Part shown: positions 48,701-57,310 of the stretch, piece after piece
Numbering within the stretch: position 1 is the first letter of the stretch
Layout of the letters: each line of letters starts with the position of its first letter
DNA from: Flavobacterium collinsii
GTDB lineage: Bacteria > Bacteroidota > Bacteroidia > Flavobacteriales > Flavobacteriaceae
Direction: 5' to 3'
Length of the DNA stretch: 64,000 bases
Assembly (NCBI RefSeq): GCF_902804485.1
Contig: NZ_CADCST010000045.1
Coordinates: 1 to 64,000 of the forward strand
Position numbers and translations under genes: made by a program
Notes under the pieces: generated by a model
Told to the model about the DNA's origin: nothing
Seen by the model: only the letters and a program-made list of their open reading frames with translations
The model's database searches: none

Positions 48701-50148
48701 GCAACAGTTTGTGCCATTGGTTTGAACATTTTTCCTTCGATACCTTCTAAAGACAATATTGGGAGGTAAACGATCAGAATAATAATCTGTCCGAATACTG
48801 CTGCATTCATCATACGTCCTGCCGAACCAGTTACTTCTTTATCCATCTCCTCTTGTGAAATAGAATCGATTTCTTTGTATTTTTTAGCAGAATGAATATG
48901 ATGTAAAATGGCTTCCACAATAATTACCGCACCATCGACAATCAAACCAAAATCAAGCGCGCCCAGACTCATTAAATTCCCGCTTACGCCAAAGGTGTTC
49001 ATCATAATAATAGCAAAAAGCATCGCTAACGGAATTACCGAAGCCACAATAAAACCTGCTCTTAAATTCCCAAGAAAAAGTACCAGAACAAGGACTACAA
49101 TCAAGGCACCTTCGATAAGATTCTTCTGAACAGTCCCAATGGCATTATCGACCATTTTTGTACGATCTAAAAAAGGTTCTATTTTCAAACCTTTGGGTAA
49201 GATTTTTTCAATTTCGGCAACTCGTTTTTTGACATTTACGATAACATTATTGGCATTCTCTCCTTTAAGCATCATTACAATTCCACCAACCGATTCGCCA
49301 ATATCAGCTGTCGTTAAGGCTCCGTAGCGTATGGCCGAAGACATTTTTACTTCTGCAATATCTTTGATTAAAATAGGAGTTCCGGTCTGAGTATTTTTGA
49401 CAATAATATTCTGAATATCCCTAATGTTTCGGGTTAGTCCGACACTTCGGATGTACAGTACCGTTGGGCCTTTTTCAATATACGCGCCACCAGTATTTTC
49501 GTTATTACTGTTCAATGCTGTAAAAACCTCTTTTATAGTCAGGTTTTGTGCTTTTAAGCGTGACGGATTAACGGCAATTTCATACTGCTTTAATTTCCCT
49601 CCAAAAGTAGCGACATCTGCAATTCCAGGGGTTCCCAAAAGCTGTCTTCTAATGGTCCAATCCTGAATAGTACGCAAATCTTCCAGAGAATACCTTGTTT
49701 CATATCCGGGTTGCGGCTTAAGAACATACTGGTAAATTTCCCCCAAACCTGTTGTTGCCGGTGCCATTTCAGGAATACTGGCGTTCTCTGCAATTTCTAC
49801 TTTTTGCAATCGTTCGGCCACCTGCTGACGCGCCCAATACACATCTGTGTCGTCTGCAAAAACAATCGTAACCAACGAAAGTCCAAAGCGCGAAATACTG
49901 CGGCTTTCTTTAAGCTGCGGGATGTTGCTAATTGCCTGTTCTATTGGAAATGTAATTAAACGCTCTACATCTTCTGCCCCCAAAGACGGGGCCGTTGTAA
50001 TAATTTGTACCTGATTGTTGGTGATGTCAGGAACGGCATCGATAGGTAAACGGGTTACTTCAAACACGCCATAGATAATCCATAGCAACGTGAAGATCCC
50101 AATTACCAGTTTATTTTTAACTGAGAATTGTATGATCTTATTAAGCAT
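45769..50148 (-). CDS. CusA/CzcA-type RND permease fused in frame to a TolC-type channel, 1459 aa
   Basis: Residues 1-about 1040 are a full HME-RND pump: TM4 block NLMSLGALDFGLIVDGAVIIVEA, FIPQLEEGDFAVE, GFIALFGVAVLNG, ending FVLPAIYLMTYHTK. Residues 1049-1459 (MDKLTLLLLALFLTASVQAQ...) are a complete outer-membrane factor with its own signal peptide. The joint KKIKKNK is coded by two A8 tracts. A -1 slip at the second gives TAA, then G, then the ATG of the channel. So this may be a true fusion later cut by signal peptidase, a frame toggled by slippage, or an assembly indel. Similar long fusions are annotated in other Bacteroidota. Confidence 0.9.
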   Translation of the reverse strand: MLNKIIQFSVKNKLVIGIFTLLWIIYGVFEVTRLPIDAVPDITNNQVQIITTAPSLGAEDVERLITFPIEQAISNIPQLKESRSISRFGLSLVTIVFADDTDVYWARQQVAERLQKVEIAENASIPEMAPATTGLGEIYQYVLKPQPGYETRYSLEDLRTIQDWTIRRQLLGTPGIADVATFGGKLKQYEIAVNPSRLKAQNLTIKEVFTALNSNNENTGGAYIEKGPTVLYIRSVGLTRNIRDIQNIIVKNTQTGTPILIKDIAEVKMSSAIRYGALTTADIGESVGGIVMMLKGENANNVIVNVKKRVAEIEKILPKGLKIEPFLDRTKMVDNAIGTVQKNLIEGALIVVLVLVLFLGNLRAGFIVASVIPLAMLFAIIMMNTFGVSGNLMSLGALDFGLIVDGAVIIVEAILHHIHSAKKYKEIDSISQEEMDKEVTGSAGRMMNAAVFGQIIILIVYLPILSLEGIEGKMFKPMAQTVAFAILGAFILSLTYVPMVSALFISKKISHKPNLSDRIMVKLESYYEIGLSRALQVRKGIVISAFVLFGIALLLFSRMGGEFIPQLEEGDFAVETRLLLGTNLSTTTATIEKISTALKNTYPEVEKVVSRIGSAEIPTDPMPIEGGDMIIVLKDKSEWTSASSFPELADKMTQTVKEVAPGVTTGFQFPVQMRFNELMTGAKQDLVCKIYGEDLDKLAKYAEQLGAISTTVEGATDLYVEKVTGMPQIVIDYDWAEMAKYGIYVSDINQTVNAAFAGAVAGSIYEGEKKFDMVVRVEASGRKDIDDVRNLLIATRSGMQIPLYQVASVKEVEGPNQIQRENAKRRIIVGFNVRGRDVESIVEELQKKVNSQIKFEPGYYITYGGTFENLQQAKSRLGVAVPAALFMILALLYFAFRSFKEGIIIFTAIPLSAIGGVFGLALRDMPFSISAGVGFIALFGVAVLNGIVLISEFNRIQKHGEITDPLQIIITGTKNRLRPVLMTAAVASLGFLPMALSNGAGAEVQRPLATVVIGGLITATLLTLFVLPAIYLMTYHTKVFSKKIKKNKMDKLTLLLLALFLTASVQAQEVPISLDESLSIALQHNRRIKSSQLNERSKEQLEKTAFDLPKASLSADYGQFNSAVNDTRFGISQTFAFPTVYANQKKVLREHHNAAKAESQLTVQQVKSNVRNLFYYYIWLNSKKELLTYADSIYRLMEQKSELRYKTGETNVLEKTASQSARQFYTNQLTMVNKDITITLKMFNTVLQDSIVHVPFSDKIKNDFAVALNQSKNIATLPQIQLSMYEAEAAKWKWKTEQARLMPDVTIGYNNLSIVGTQTSSSGQDVYYNNSQRFSYVNLGLSVPLFFSSQSARNKAAKVDYETYKMRAETTKIEMQTEISNAESEIEKYKESLFYYENEGLKNATVIIDAANSQLENGDIDYLQWVLVVNQAITIKNEYFDRINDYNKAVINWQTLNNL
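47002..47026 (-). other. Double A8 tract at the permease/channel joint with hidden TAA-G-ATG
   Basis: On the minus strand, A8 (47026-47019), TT and A8 (47016-47009) are followed by TAAG and ATG (47004-47002). In the open frame this reads through as KKIKKNKM. In the -1 frame the TAA at 47008-47006 stops one base before the channel's ATG. Confidence 0.75.
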
Positions 50149-50231
50149 AATTTAATTTATTTGAATATAGTAATGCCAGGGCTAAAACATCAAAAATGTC
50201 TTAACCACAATAAAAATTCTATAAAATCAAA

Positions 50232-50609
50232 TTAGGCTACAGGAGGGCGAAATACCGAAAATAAGGAAGGATTTGAATACAAATCTGAGGTATAAGGAAT
50301 TGTACCCGATTGTGAAAATCCAACAGTAAAAGGAATATAAAATATGGGTTTGTCCTGCGGAACAAACACCAACTGTACGTAAGGTCCGGATATGTTCTTA
50401 AACGGAAGCTGCATATCACGATCAGAATCATTGTCTTTTAAATCTTCTCCCCAGTAATGCATTTCTAAAAAATCAAAAAAACTGATATCATGCCTTTGCT
50501 GATGTTCCTTAAAATGCTCGAGCAATATCGGCAGTTTATAAAACTGCTGAAAGAACCCAATATTGGATACAATTAAAAAGATGAACAGGTATATAATGAG
50601 TTTTCGCAC
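50232..50609 (-). CDS. Small exported protein preceding the efflux operon, 125 aa
   Basis: The protein begins with a GTG (MRKLIIYLFIFLIVSNIGFF), giving a signal or anchor segment. FYKLPILLEHFKEHQQRHDISFFDFLEMHYWGE, a very acidic KDNDSDRDMQLPFK and an ending FSVFRPPVA follow. I recall similar short proteins ahead of CzcA-type genes in flavobacteria but know no function. The His- and Asp-rich segment (EHFKEHQQRH...DNDSDRD) could bind metal, which fits the operon, but that is inference. It lies 83 bases before the pump gene, on the same strand. Confidence 0.6.
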   Translation of the reverse strand: MRKLIIYLFIFLIVSNIGFFQQFYKLPILLEHFKEHQQRHDISFFDFLEMHYWGEDLKDNDSDRDMQLPFKNISGPYVQLVFVPQDKPIFYIPFTVGFSQSGTIPYTSDLYSNPSLFSVFRPPVA

Positions 50610-50886
50610 TTCACAAATTTAAACGATGTCGCAAAATAATTTTACACTTACAACAAGAAGCTACTAACTTTTATGACTTTACTTATTTATAGCAACAAAA
50701 ATTACAATTATCACATTCAAAACTAAAAATTAAAGTACTTTATAAAGCTTAAAAGTTAATTTAGAACAACTATTCTCAATTCAAAATTAAATTGATCCAT
50801 CCTAAGCCATTTTTACTCAAAAAAAAACTTCAAAATTCTAAAATTCCAAACCCTTTTCTATTTCAAAATGGACGAGAATAATTCTA

Positions 50887-50924
50887 TTAAAATTTTGCTA
50901 AAAACTTCCTAAAACCAAGCTAAA
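50887..50924 (+). promoter_or_regulatory. CTAAA repeats at exact 11-bp spacing
   Basis: TTAAA at 50887 and CTAAA at 50898, 50909 and 50920 repeat on one helical face, spanning 33 bases like the CTAAT arrays at 5138 and 41126. It lies between two divergent operons, so the target promoter is unclear. The sequence is A/T-rich enough that chance is possible. Confidence 0.35.
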
Positions 50925-51195
50925 TGCTCCTTCCCTCCTGGTTTGCTCTCTTTTTTTAACTTCTTGTAAGAATACAAAATAAAACAAGTATTCTCGCCTC
51001 TCTTTTTATCTGTGTAAATTACACGTAACTTCTTTTTTACAATTTAATAATAGCTGTAAAAAGACTTTAAACCCTTAAATACAAATTACTCATAATCAAT
51101 ACATTAAAAAACAACAATCAAAGAGATTCAAAGACAAGTGTACGGTCATTCGTATAAATTTTAAAAAAAACTTTTTTTTCTATCAGATTAATTTA

Positions 51196-51203
51196 TACTT
51201 TTG
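51196..51203 (+). promoter_or_regulatory. -7 element of the siderophore operon (TACTTTTG)
   Basis: TACTTTTG fits TAnnTTTG and lies 10 bases before the Fur-like palindrome, so the predicted start (about 51210) falls at the operator edge. No -33 TTG is obvious upstream. Confidence 0.5.
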
Positions 51204-51212
51204 TTTCATACT

Positions 51213-51237
51213 ATTCTTATTCATTCTAAATAAGAAT
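51213..51237 (+). promoter_or_regulatory. Fur-box-like palindrome
   Basis: ATTCTTATT (51213-51221) and AATAAGAAT (51229-51237) are perfect inverted arms around a 7-base centre (cattcta). The internal TTCTAAATAAGAA half resembles Bacteroidota Fur sites. Its place just past the -7 element would let iron-loaded Fur block the siderophore operon. Identity of the repressor is inferred from the operon's function. Confidence 0.6.
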
Positions 51238-51304
51238 TACTTACAAATTTATTTTTATTTGGCCAAAATAAAAAAGAATTTTCTTAGAAAAATTTCCAAA
51301 ATAA

Positions 51305-51937
51305 ATGAAAATTAAGAACAACCTCAGTAAAATCAAGCTATCAGACTCTTCTTATAAATTAAACAAAATTTCGAAGAACATCCGTAACAGGAGAAGCGTC
51401 TATGCCAATCAGTTTATCAAGGGAGAATTACCGGATCAATTGCTTGAAGAAATTTTGACGAATGCCACCTGGGCTCCTACCCATAAAATGACAGAACCCT
51501 GGAGGTTTATCGTTTTTAGGGGCAAATATTTGAAAAAGTACGGCGAATATATGGCTCACTATTACAGAGATTTCTATAATGAATTATCTCCCGAAGATCA
51601 AAAAGACAAGCTTTCGTATCTCGAAAATTATCCGCTCAACGCAGCCTGTATGATTGGAGTAGTCATGGTGAAAAACACCAAAATTGACCTGCCCGAATGG
51701 GAAGAAATTGCTGCAGTCTCTTCTGCTGTACAAAATATTGCGCTTACCTGCCATGCTCATAAAATGGGCAGTTACTGGAGTACCAAAGGAGTAGCTATCG
51801 ATTACGTGGCAAAATTTGGTCTCTCAGAAAATGAAAAATCACTAGGGCTTCTTTATCTGGGGTATTATCCCGAAGCCTTAAAACCCTCCAAAAAAAAGAG
51901 AACCCCTTTATCTAAAAAAGTCGTCTACCTCGACTGA
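51305..51937 (+). CDS. Nitroreductase-family flavoprotein
   Basis: The 210-aa protein has IRNRRSVYANQF (FMN phosphate-binding arginines), ILTNATWAPTHKMTEPWRFIVF, an AVSSAVQNIALTCHAHKMGSYWSTK helix and the C-terminal LGLLYLGY. These are nitroreductase-fold hallmarks for FMN binding. About 25 extra residues precede the usual start; no internal ATG fits better. It is the first gene of the siderophore operon, 32 bases before the decarboxylase. A flavin reductase could serve the N-monooxygenase or reduce ferric siderophore to release iron. Neither role is shown by sequence alone. Confidence 0.85.
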   Translation: MKIKNNLSKIKLSDSSYKLNKISKNIRNRRSVYANQFIKGELPDQLLEEILTNATWAPTHKMTEPWRFIVFRGKYLKKYGEYMAHYYRDFYNELSPEDQKDKLSYLENYPLNAACMIGVVMVKNTKIDLPEWEEIAAVSSAVQNIALTCHAHKMGSYWSTKGVAIDYVAKFGLSENEKSLGLLYLGYYPEALKPSKKKRTPLSKKVVYLD

Positions 51938-51969
51938 AAAATAACTTTAACCCCTTAAACAACTATTTT

Positions 51970-53490
51970 ATGAATACCACATTGATTCGTACAGAAGTCA
52001 CCGAAAAAGGAGTCCAGCAGGGCCAGGATTTTTACAAAGACATTTTCCATCAAAACTCCGGAACAGAATACGCTCAAGCCATGAAATTAGCACAGGAACG
52101 TGTTTCGAATTTCCTAAAAAATAATAAAAAACCTTTCAGCGGAATCAAACCTGAGGAAATCAGAGCTAAAGTTGAAGAGATAGATTTTGACACTCCACTA
52201 CCCGATTACGAAAGTCTGCTGAACGAAGTAGACGAGCTTTATGTAAACCACGCCACCGCTTTTCACCTTCCGGAATATATTGCACACTTAAACTGTCCGG
52301 TTGTTATTCCGGCACTAGCGGCAGAAATTCTGATCAGTGCCATCAACTCCTCACAAGATACTTATGACCAAAGCGCTGGCGGAACTTTTATCGAAAGAAA
52401 ATTAATTGACTGGACCAGCGAGCAGGTGGGTTATACACAAGGCGATGGCGTTTTTACAGCGGGAGGATCTCAAAGTAATTTAATGGGGCTACTTCTGGCG
52501 AGAGATTACTATGCCATGCAATATCAAAAATGGAATATTAAAATGGAAGGACTTCCTCCTGATGCTCACAAGTACAGGATTTTTGTTTCGGATAAAGCGC
52601 ATTTCAGCAATCATAAAACCACCTGGGTTTTAGGTCTCGGAGAACAAGCTATTGTAAATGTGGGTGTAGACAAAAGATACCGTATGGATCCGGAAAAACT
52701 CGAAAAGGCGATCGCTGACGAAATTAAAAAAGGAAACATTCCAATTGCCATTACCGCTACGGCCGGTACAACCGATTTTGGCAACATCGATCCGTTAAAA
52801 ACAATCGCTGCTATTGCCAGCCAGCACAATTTATGGCTTCATGTAGATGCTGCCTATGGATGCGGATTGCTTTTAACAGAGAAACAAAGATATTTATTAA
52901 ACGGCATAGAACTGGCCGATTCTGTAACCGTCGATTACCACAAATCATTCTTCCAGCCCGTAAGCAGCAGTGCCTTTATTGTTAAAAATAAACTTCACCT
53001 CAACCTGATCAAGCATCACGCTGATTATCTGAATCCTAAAGAGCAAAATTACGATGCGCTTCCGGCTCAGGTCAATAAATCAATTGTTCAAACTACACGT
53101 CGTTTTGATGCTTTGAAACTTTGGTTTACCCTTCGTTATATGGGCAAGAAAAAGCTCGGACAGTTTACTGAGACCTTAATCGAAACTACCCAACAAACCG
53201 CTGCCTATATTGAAGCCGATCCTAATTTTGAACTGTTATGCCACTCTGATATTGGTATTTTACTCTTCCGTTATCTCGACGGACCGGCTGAATCTAATTC
53301 TTGTGAAGTCAACAAATACATCAAAGAGAAACTGTTTTTTGGCGGCGAAGTTCTGGTCGCCAGCACCAAAGTAGATGGAGAATTCTATTTGAAATTCACC
53401 ATTTTAAATCCCCTTACAACCCTAAATGATATTAAAAACATTCTTAACCTCATAAAACAAAACGGAGATGAATACCACAGACTTAACTAA
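51970..53490 (+). CDS. PLP-dependent decarboxylase for siderophore diamine (DesA/L-DABA-decarboxylase-like)
   Basis: This 506-aa group-II decarboxylase has AGGSQSNLMGLLLARDYY, ITATAGTTDFGNIDP, LWLHVDAAYGCGLL with the PLP-binding Asp, and Lys325 in DYHKSFFQPVSSSAF, which forms the Schiff base. In NIS siderophore operons this enzyme makes cadaverine from lysine (DesA type) or 1,3-diaminopropane from diaminobutyrate. No diaminobutyrate aminotransferase is in the window, which favours lysine. Its 3' end overlaps the next gene by 23 bases, so translation is coupled. Confidence 0.88.
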   Translation: MNTTLIRTEVTEKGVQQGQDFYKDIFHQNSGTEYAQAMKLAQERVSNFLKNNKKPFSGIKPEEIRAKVEEIDFDTPLPDYESLLNEVDELYVNHATAFHLPEYIAHLNCPVVIPALAAEILISAINSSQDTYDQSAGGTFIERKLIDWTSEQVGYTQGDGVFTAGGSQSNLMGLLLARDYYAMQYQKWNIKMEGLPPDAHKYRIFVSDKAHFSNHKTTWVLGLGEQAIVNVGVDKRYRMDPEKLEKAIADEIKKGNIPIAITATAGTTDFGNIDPLKTIAAIASQHNLWLHVDAAYGCGLLLTEKQRYLLNGIELADSVTVDYHKSFFQPVSSSAFIVKNKLHLNLIKHHADYLNPKEQNYDALPAQVNKSIVQTTRRFDALKLWFTLRYMGKKKLGQFTETLIETTQQTAAYIEADPNFELLCHSDIGILLFRYLDGPAESNSCEVNKYIKEKLFFGGEVLVASTKVDGEFYLKFTILNPLTTLNDIKNILNLIKQNGDEYHRLN

Positions 53491-55909
53491 TTTTAAACAA
53501 CTTGCAGAACAAGTAAATTACAAATCCCTCCTCAACTGTTATTGCAGAGAATTCAGCAACTGGAGCCAATACGAAGGTGTTCCGAAATACGACCCTGCTT
53601 TGGCTGAATTTATGCAGACTATCGATCACAGCACTTTTCTTCGATTTGACTTTAGCACTGTTGGCCAGGAAGTTTTTGCTCCTTTGGTTTACTTTTCCGA
53701 AAGTGGCGTTCATGCTTTTGGCTTTCCGATAGTGTCCCGCACTATTGCAACGGATGAATTCAGAGAAATAAATCCTATCGCGTTTACAGAAATTGTTGCC
53801 GCTTATTGCAAAGCAGAATATCCGGATATTGATCCGCTTCCTACACAAAAACGCATGGAAAACAGTATTGACAATCTGGCGCTTTACCTGGAGCATTATA
53901 AAAATAGCGGCCGGAACGCCAGCAACCCGGAACAAACTTTTATATCAGCAGAACAATCGTTAATTCTAGGACATACGGTACATCCACTGCCAAAAAGTAG
54001 AGAAGGATTTACCAAAGACGAATTGCTTCACTATTCTCCTGAAACCGAGGGGCAGTTTCCATTACACTTTTTCCTGGTGCATCCTGAAAATGTTATCGAA
54101 AAAAGTGCCGAAGACTATCTGATCACCGATTATCTGAGAAATGAAATTTCAAAATATGCCAATAAAAACGCCAAAGAATTACTGGATTTTTATTCGCAAT
54201 ACAAAGTAGTACCGGCACACCCTTGGGAAGCCAACTATCTATTAGAGCAAAAAGAAGTAAAAGAAATGCAATCCAGACAACTGCTTTTCAGTTTGGGTCA
54301 ATTTGGTCCTTCCTATGCGGCAACCTCATCGGTTCGTACCGTGTACAATGACGAAAGCGAATGGATGTATAAATTCTCACTGCACGTGAAAATTACCAAC
54401 TCTTTCCGTGTCAATTACCTACACGAACTTAATCGTGGTTATGATGCAGCGCAGTTGATGAAAACAGATTGGGGAAAAGGCATTCAGAAAGACTATCCAC
54501 AAATTCAGCTGATTACCGATCCTGCATTCATCACGGTGGTTTTTGAAGATAAAATTATCGATGGTTTCAGTACTAGTATCCGTCAAAATCCTTTTCATGG
54601 AGCCAACGCCAATAAAAATGTAACACTGGTTGCTGCTTTGTCTCAGGATAATATTTTGAATGAACTGCCAAGAATCGTAACCCTGATTGAGGAATCCGCC
54701 AAAAGACAAGATACAACAGTAGCTGACACTGCTATTGCCTGGTTCAAACAATACCTGAATATTAGTCTTACTCCTTTAATTGGCGTTTTTAATAAATACG
54801 GATTTGGATCAGAATTCCACCAACAGAATGTAATGGTTGAATTTGATGAAAATCTTTTTCCGTCAAAACTATATTTCAGAGACAATCAGGGATACTTTTT
54901 CCGCGAAGGAATCGTACCGGAACTGGAACGTTTAATCCCTGATTTTGGAAAAGAAAGCCGCTCTTTTATTGCCGAAAAAAGAATTATTGATTTCTGGGGG
55001 TATTACCTGTTAATCAATCATTTGTTAGGAATTGTGAGCGCTTTGGGTAAAAACAAACTTGCTGACGAAACGGTATTATTGGATCTTATATACAATGCCT
55101 TAAAAAAAGAAGAAGATTCAGATGTAACAGGTTTGGTTTCTCATTTTACGAACAGTGTCAAACTAATCGTAAAAGGAAATTTACTGACCAGTTTAAACAA
55201 TATGGACGAAGCCAGTGCGCCACGAACCAATCCGGCGGTGTACAAAACGTATCCTAATCCGTTAAACAAACACTTTTTCTCCAAAAAATTGATTCAGCCA
55301 AAACCAAACACTACGGTTTTCAGCCGCTTTTTTGAGAAAGACAACGTAACGATCAGTCTGCGTCCGGTAGATGTAGACAACGATCTGGAGATGCTTCACG
55401 AGTGGTTTCACCGCGAACATGCTTTGAAAATCTGGCAAATGAACTGGCCGTTACGTGAATTGGAGGTATTCTATCGCACCATGCTTCCGGGAGGTCATTC
55501 GCACAGTTATATCGGAGAGGCCAACGGAGTTCCAACTTTTAATATTGAAGTGTACTGGCCGTGCCGTGACATTGTTGGAGAATACTATGACGTACTTCCC
55601 TCCGATTACGGAACACACCAATTTATCGCACCAACCGATCCGAAATTAAAATACGGTTCTCCAGCAACACAATCTATGATGGATTTTGTTTTGAGCGAAA
55701 CCAAAGTAGGCAAAATGGTGGGAGAAGGTTCTGTAGATTCTATCGCTTCGATGATGAACAAGGCTCACGTTGGGTTTAAAATTCAGAAAGTCATCGAAAT
55801 GCCGCACAAAAAAGCCAATCTAAACTTCTGTTACAGAGAATGGTATTGGGCTAAATTCCCGGCTGCCGAAGAGTTTCAAAAAAACACCGTTTCAACCTCA
55901 CAAGTTTAA
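53468..55909 (+). CDS. NIS synthetase (IucA/IucC) fused to siderophore GNAT acyltransferase, 813 aa
   Basis: Residues 1-about 600 are an IucA/IucC synthetase: the ATP-binding GHTVHPLPKSREGF, PAHPWEANYLL, SSVRTVYN, KFSLHVKITNSFRVNYLHELNRG (in blocks) and a C-terminal FerR-like FhuF/reductase-type region. Residues about 640-790 are an AlcB/IucB-type acyltransferase (SLRPVDVDNDLEMLHEWFH, PGGHSHSYIGEANGVPTFNIEVYWPCRD, GEYYDVLPSDYGTHQFI, in blocks) that acylates hydroxylamines with an acyl-CoA. So one polypeptide offers acylation and amide/ester-forming condensation. The GHxxHPxxKxRxGF form suggests citrate-type activation, but that is uncertain. It lies 17 bases before the monooxygenase. Confidence 0.93.
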   Translation: MNTTDLTNFKQLAEQVNYKSLLNCYCREFSNWSQYEGVPKYDPALAEFMQTIDHSTFLRFDFSTVGQEVFAPLVYFSESGVHAFGFPIVSRTIATDEFREINPIAFTEIVAAYCKAEYPDIDPLPTQKRMENSIDNLALYLEHYKNSGRNASNPEQTFISAEQSLILGHTVHPLPKSREGFTKDELLHYSPETEGQFPLHFFLVHPENVIEKSAEDYLITDYLRNEISKYANKNAKELLDFYSQYKVVPAHPWEANYLLEQKEVKEMQSRQLLFSLGQFGPSYAATSSVRTVYNDESEWMYKFSLHVKITNSFRVNYLHELNRGYDAAQLMKTDWGKGIQKDYPQIQLITDPAFITVVFEDKIIDGFSTSIRQNPFHGANANKNVTLVAALSQDNILNELPRIVTLIEESAKRQDTTVADTAIAWFKQYLNISLTPLIGVFNKYGFGSEFHQQNVMVEFDENLFPSKLYFRDNQGYFFREGIVPELERLIPDFGKESRSFIAEKRIIDFWGYYLLINHLLGIVSALGKNKLADETVLLDLIYNALKKEEDSDVTGLVSHFTNSVKLIVKGNLLTSLNNMDEASAPRTNPAVYKTYPNPLNKHFFSKKLIQPKPNTTVFSRFFEKDNVTISLRPVDVDNDLEMLHEWFHREHALKIWQMNWPLRELEVFYRTMLPGGHSHSYIGEANGVPTFNIEVYWPCRDIVGEYYDVLPSDYGTHQFIAPTDPKLKYGSPATQSMMDFVLSETKVGKMVGEGSVDSIASMMNKAHVGFKIQKVIEMPHKKANLNFCYREWYWAKFPAAEEFQKNTVSTSQV

Positions 55910-55926
55910 TTCACAAAATAACCACA

Positions 55927-57279
55927 ATGAATACAGAAAAAATATATTCGGTAATCGGAATTGGAATTGGTCCTTTCAACCTTGGACTTGCCGCACTTAT
56001 CGAACCCATTGAAGATTTATCAGCACTGTTTTTTGATCAGTCGGAAGGCTTTGACTGGCACCCGGGTTTAATGTTAAACAATGCCACTTTGCAGGTTCCG
56101 TTTTTAGCCGATTTGGTTACCATGGCCGATCCGACTAATAAATACAGCTTCTTAAATTACATCAAACAAAGCGGACGTGCTTATAAATTTTACATCCGTG
56201 AAAATTTCTTTATCTACAGAAGAGAGTACAATGAATATTGCAAATGGGCGGCTGCTCAGTTAAGCAACCTTAAATTTTCGCACAAGGTAATTTCAATTGA
56301 CCTTGTTGATGATATTTACAAAGTTACGGTGATCAATACTCAGACGTGTATTACGACTGTTTATTATACGCATAAAATAGTTTTGGGTACGGGAACTTCA
56401 CCACATGTACCTGATTTTATTGACACTGAAGCTCTTCCAAATGTGATTCATGCTTCTCAATATTTGTATTTCAAACCTCAGATTCAGAAAAATGCGTCGG
56501 TAACAATCATTGGATCAGGACAAAGTGCTGCCGAGGTATTCCGTGATCTTTTACCGGATACGGAAGACGGATTGCAATTGAAATGGTTCACCCGTTCGTC
56601 ACACTTCTTCCCGCTTGACAATAAATCCAAACTGACTTTGGAGTTGACTTCTCCGGAATATGTAGATCATTTTCACAGTCTTTCGGCACAAAAAAGAAAA
56701 CAGCTTTTAGACAGTCAGCACGGGCTGTACAAAGGTATCGATCACGAATTGATCAATGAGATTTTCGACAGCTTGTACGAGATGAGCTTAGAAGACACTC
56801 CACTAAATGTAGAATTGCGTTCAAATATGCGTCTGACATCGGTAAAAGAAGATACGGATGGTTCACATTTACTTGATTTTGTACAGACAGAACTGGAGCA
56901 ACCTTTCGAGGATCAAACCGATTATGTGATTCTGGCAACGGGTTACAAATACAAAGAGCCCGCTATTCTTTCAGGAATTCAGGACAAAATTGGCCGACTG
57001 GAAAATGGCTTATTCAAAGTGCAACGTAATTATACTATTGACAAAAACGGTACGGATATTTTTGTTCAGAATGCTGAATTACATACGCATGGACTTTCGA
57101 CTCCGGACTTGGGAATGGGTGCTTATCGAAATTCGTACATCATTAACCAAATCGCTAATCGTGAAGTGTATAAGGTTGAAAAACGTATTGCTTTTCAACA
57201 ATTCGGAGTACAAAAAGCAACTCCTGAATTTTCATCAGCGAATGTTTTGGAATTAGTAAACGAACCCTTAAACAATTAG
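55927..57279 (+). CDS. Siderophore amine N-monooxygenase (IucD/DesB/AlcA family)
   Basis: This 450-aa flavoprotein has the FAD motif GIGIGPFNLGLAAL at about 11-24 and the substrate block LQVPFLADLVTMADPTNKYSFLNYI. The NADPH motif is VTIIGSGQSAAEVFRDLLP and the C-terminal signature is VILATGYKYKEP. It adds one oxygen to the primary amine of lysine, ornithine or, with an upstream decarboxylase, the free diamine. That fits N-hydroxycadaverine or N-hydroxydiaminopropane here. It lies 17 bases after the fusion gene. A repeat element (57311-57454) separates it from the second NIS synthetase. Confidence 0.93.
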   Translation: MNTEKIYSVIGIGIGPFNLGLAALIEPIEDLSALFFDQSEGFDWHPGLMLNNATLQVPFLADLVTMADPTNKYSFLNYIKQSGRAYKFYIRENFFIYRREYNEYCKWAAAQLSNLKFSHKVISIDLVDDIYKVTVINTQTCITTVYYTHKIVLGTGTSPHVPDFIDTEALPNVIHASQYLYFKPQIQKNASVTIIGSGQSAAEVFRDLLPDTEDGLQLKWFTRSSHFFPLDNKSKLTLELTSPEYVDHFHSLSAQKRKQLLDSQHGLYKGIDHELINEIFDSLYEMSLEDTPLNVELRSNMRLTSVKEDTDGSHLLDFVQTELEQPFEDQTDYVILATGYKYKEPAILSGIQDKIGRLENGLFKVQRNYTIDKNGTDIFVQNAELHTHGLSTPDLGMGAYRNSYIINQIANREVYKVEKRIAFQQFGVQKATPEFSSANVLELVNEPLNN

Positions 57280-57310
57280 ATCTTAAGCTATTGGTGTAAA
57301 TAAAAAAATC

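Larger units (their letters stand above)
50610..51304. other. Intergenic control region between efflux and siderophore operons
   Basis: This is 695 very AT-rich bases between divergent units. It contains a CTAAA array at 11-bp spacing (50887-50924), then the -7 element and Fur-like palindrome listed separately near the nitroreductase start. The middle part (50930-51190) shows only low-complexity A/T tracts. Confidence 0.6.

Noticed and set aside
53483..53935. 150-codon minus-strand ORF in the NIS-GNAT gene
   Set aside because: It lies wholly opposite a convincing synthetase domain and shows no domain of its own.
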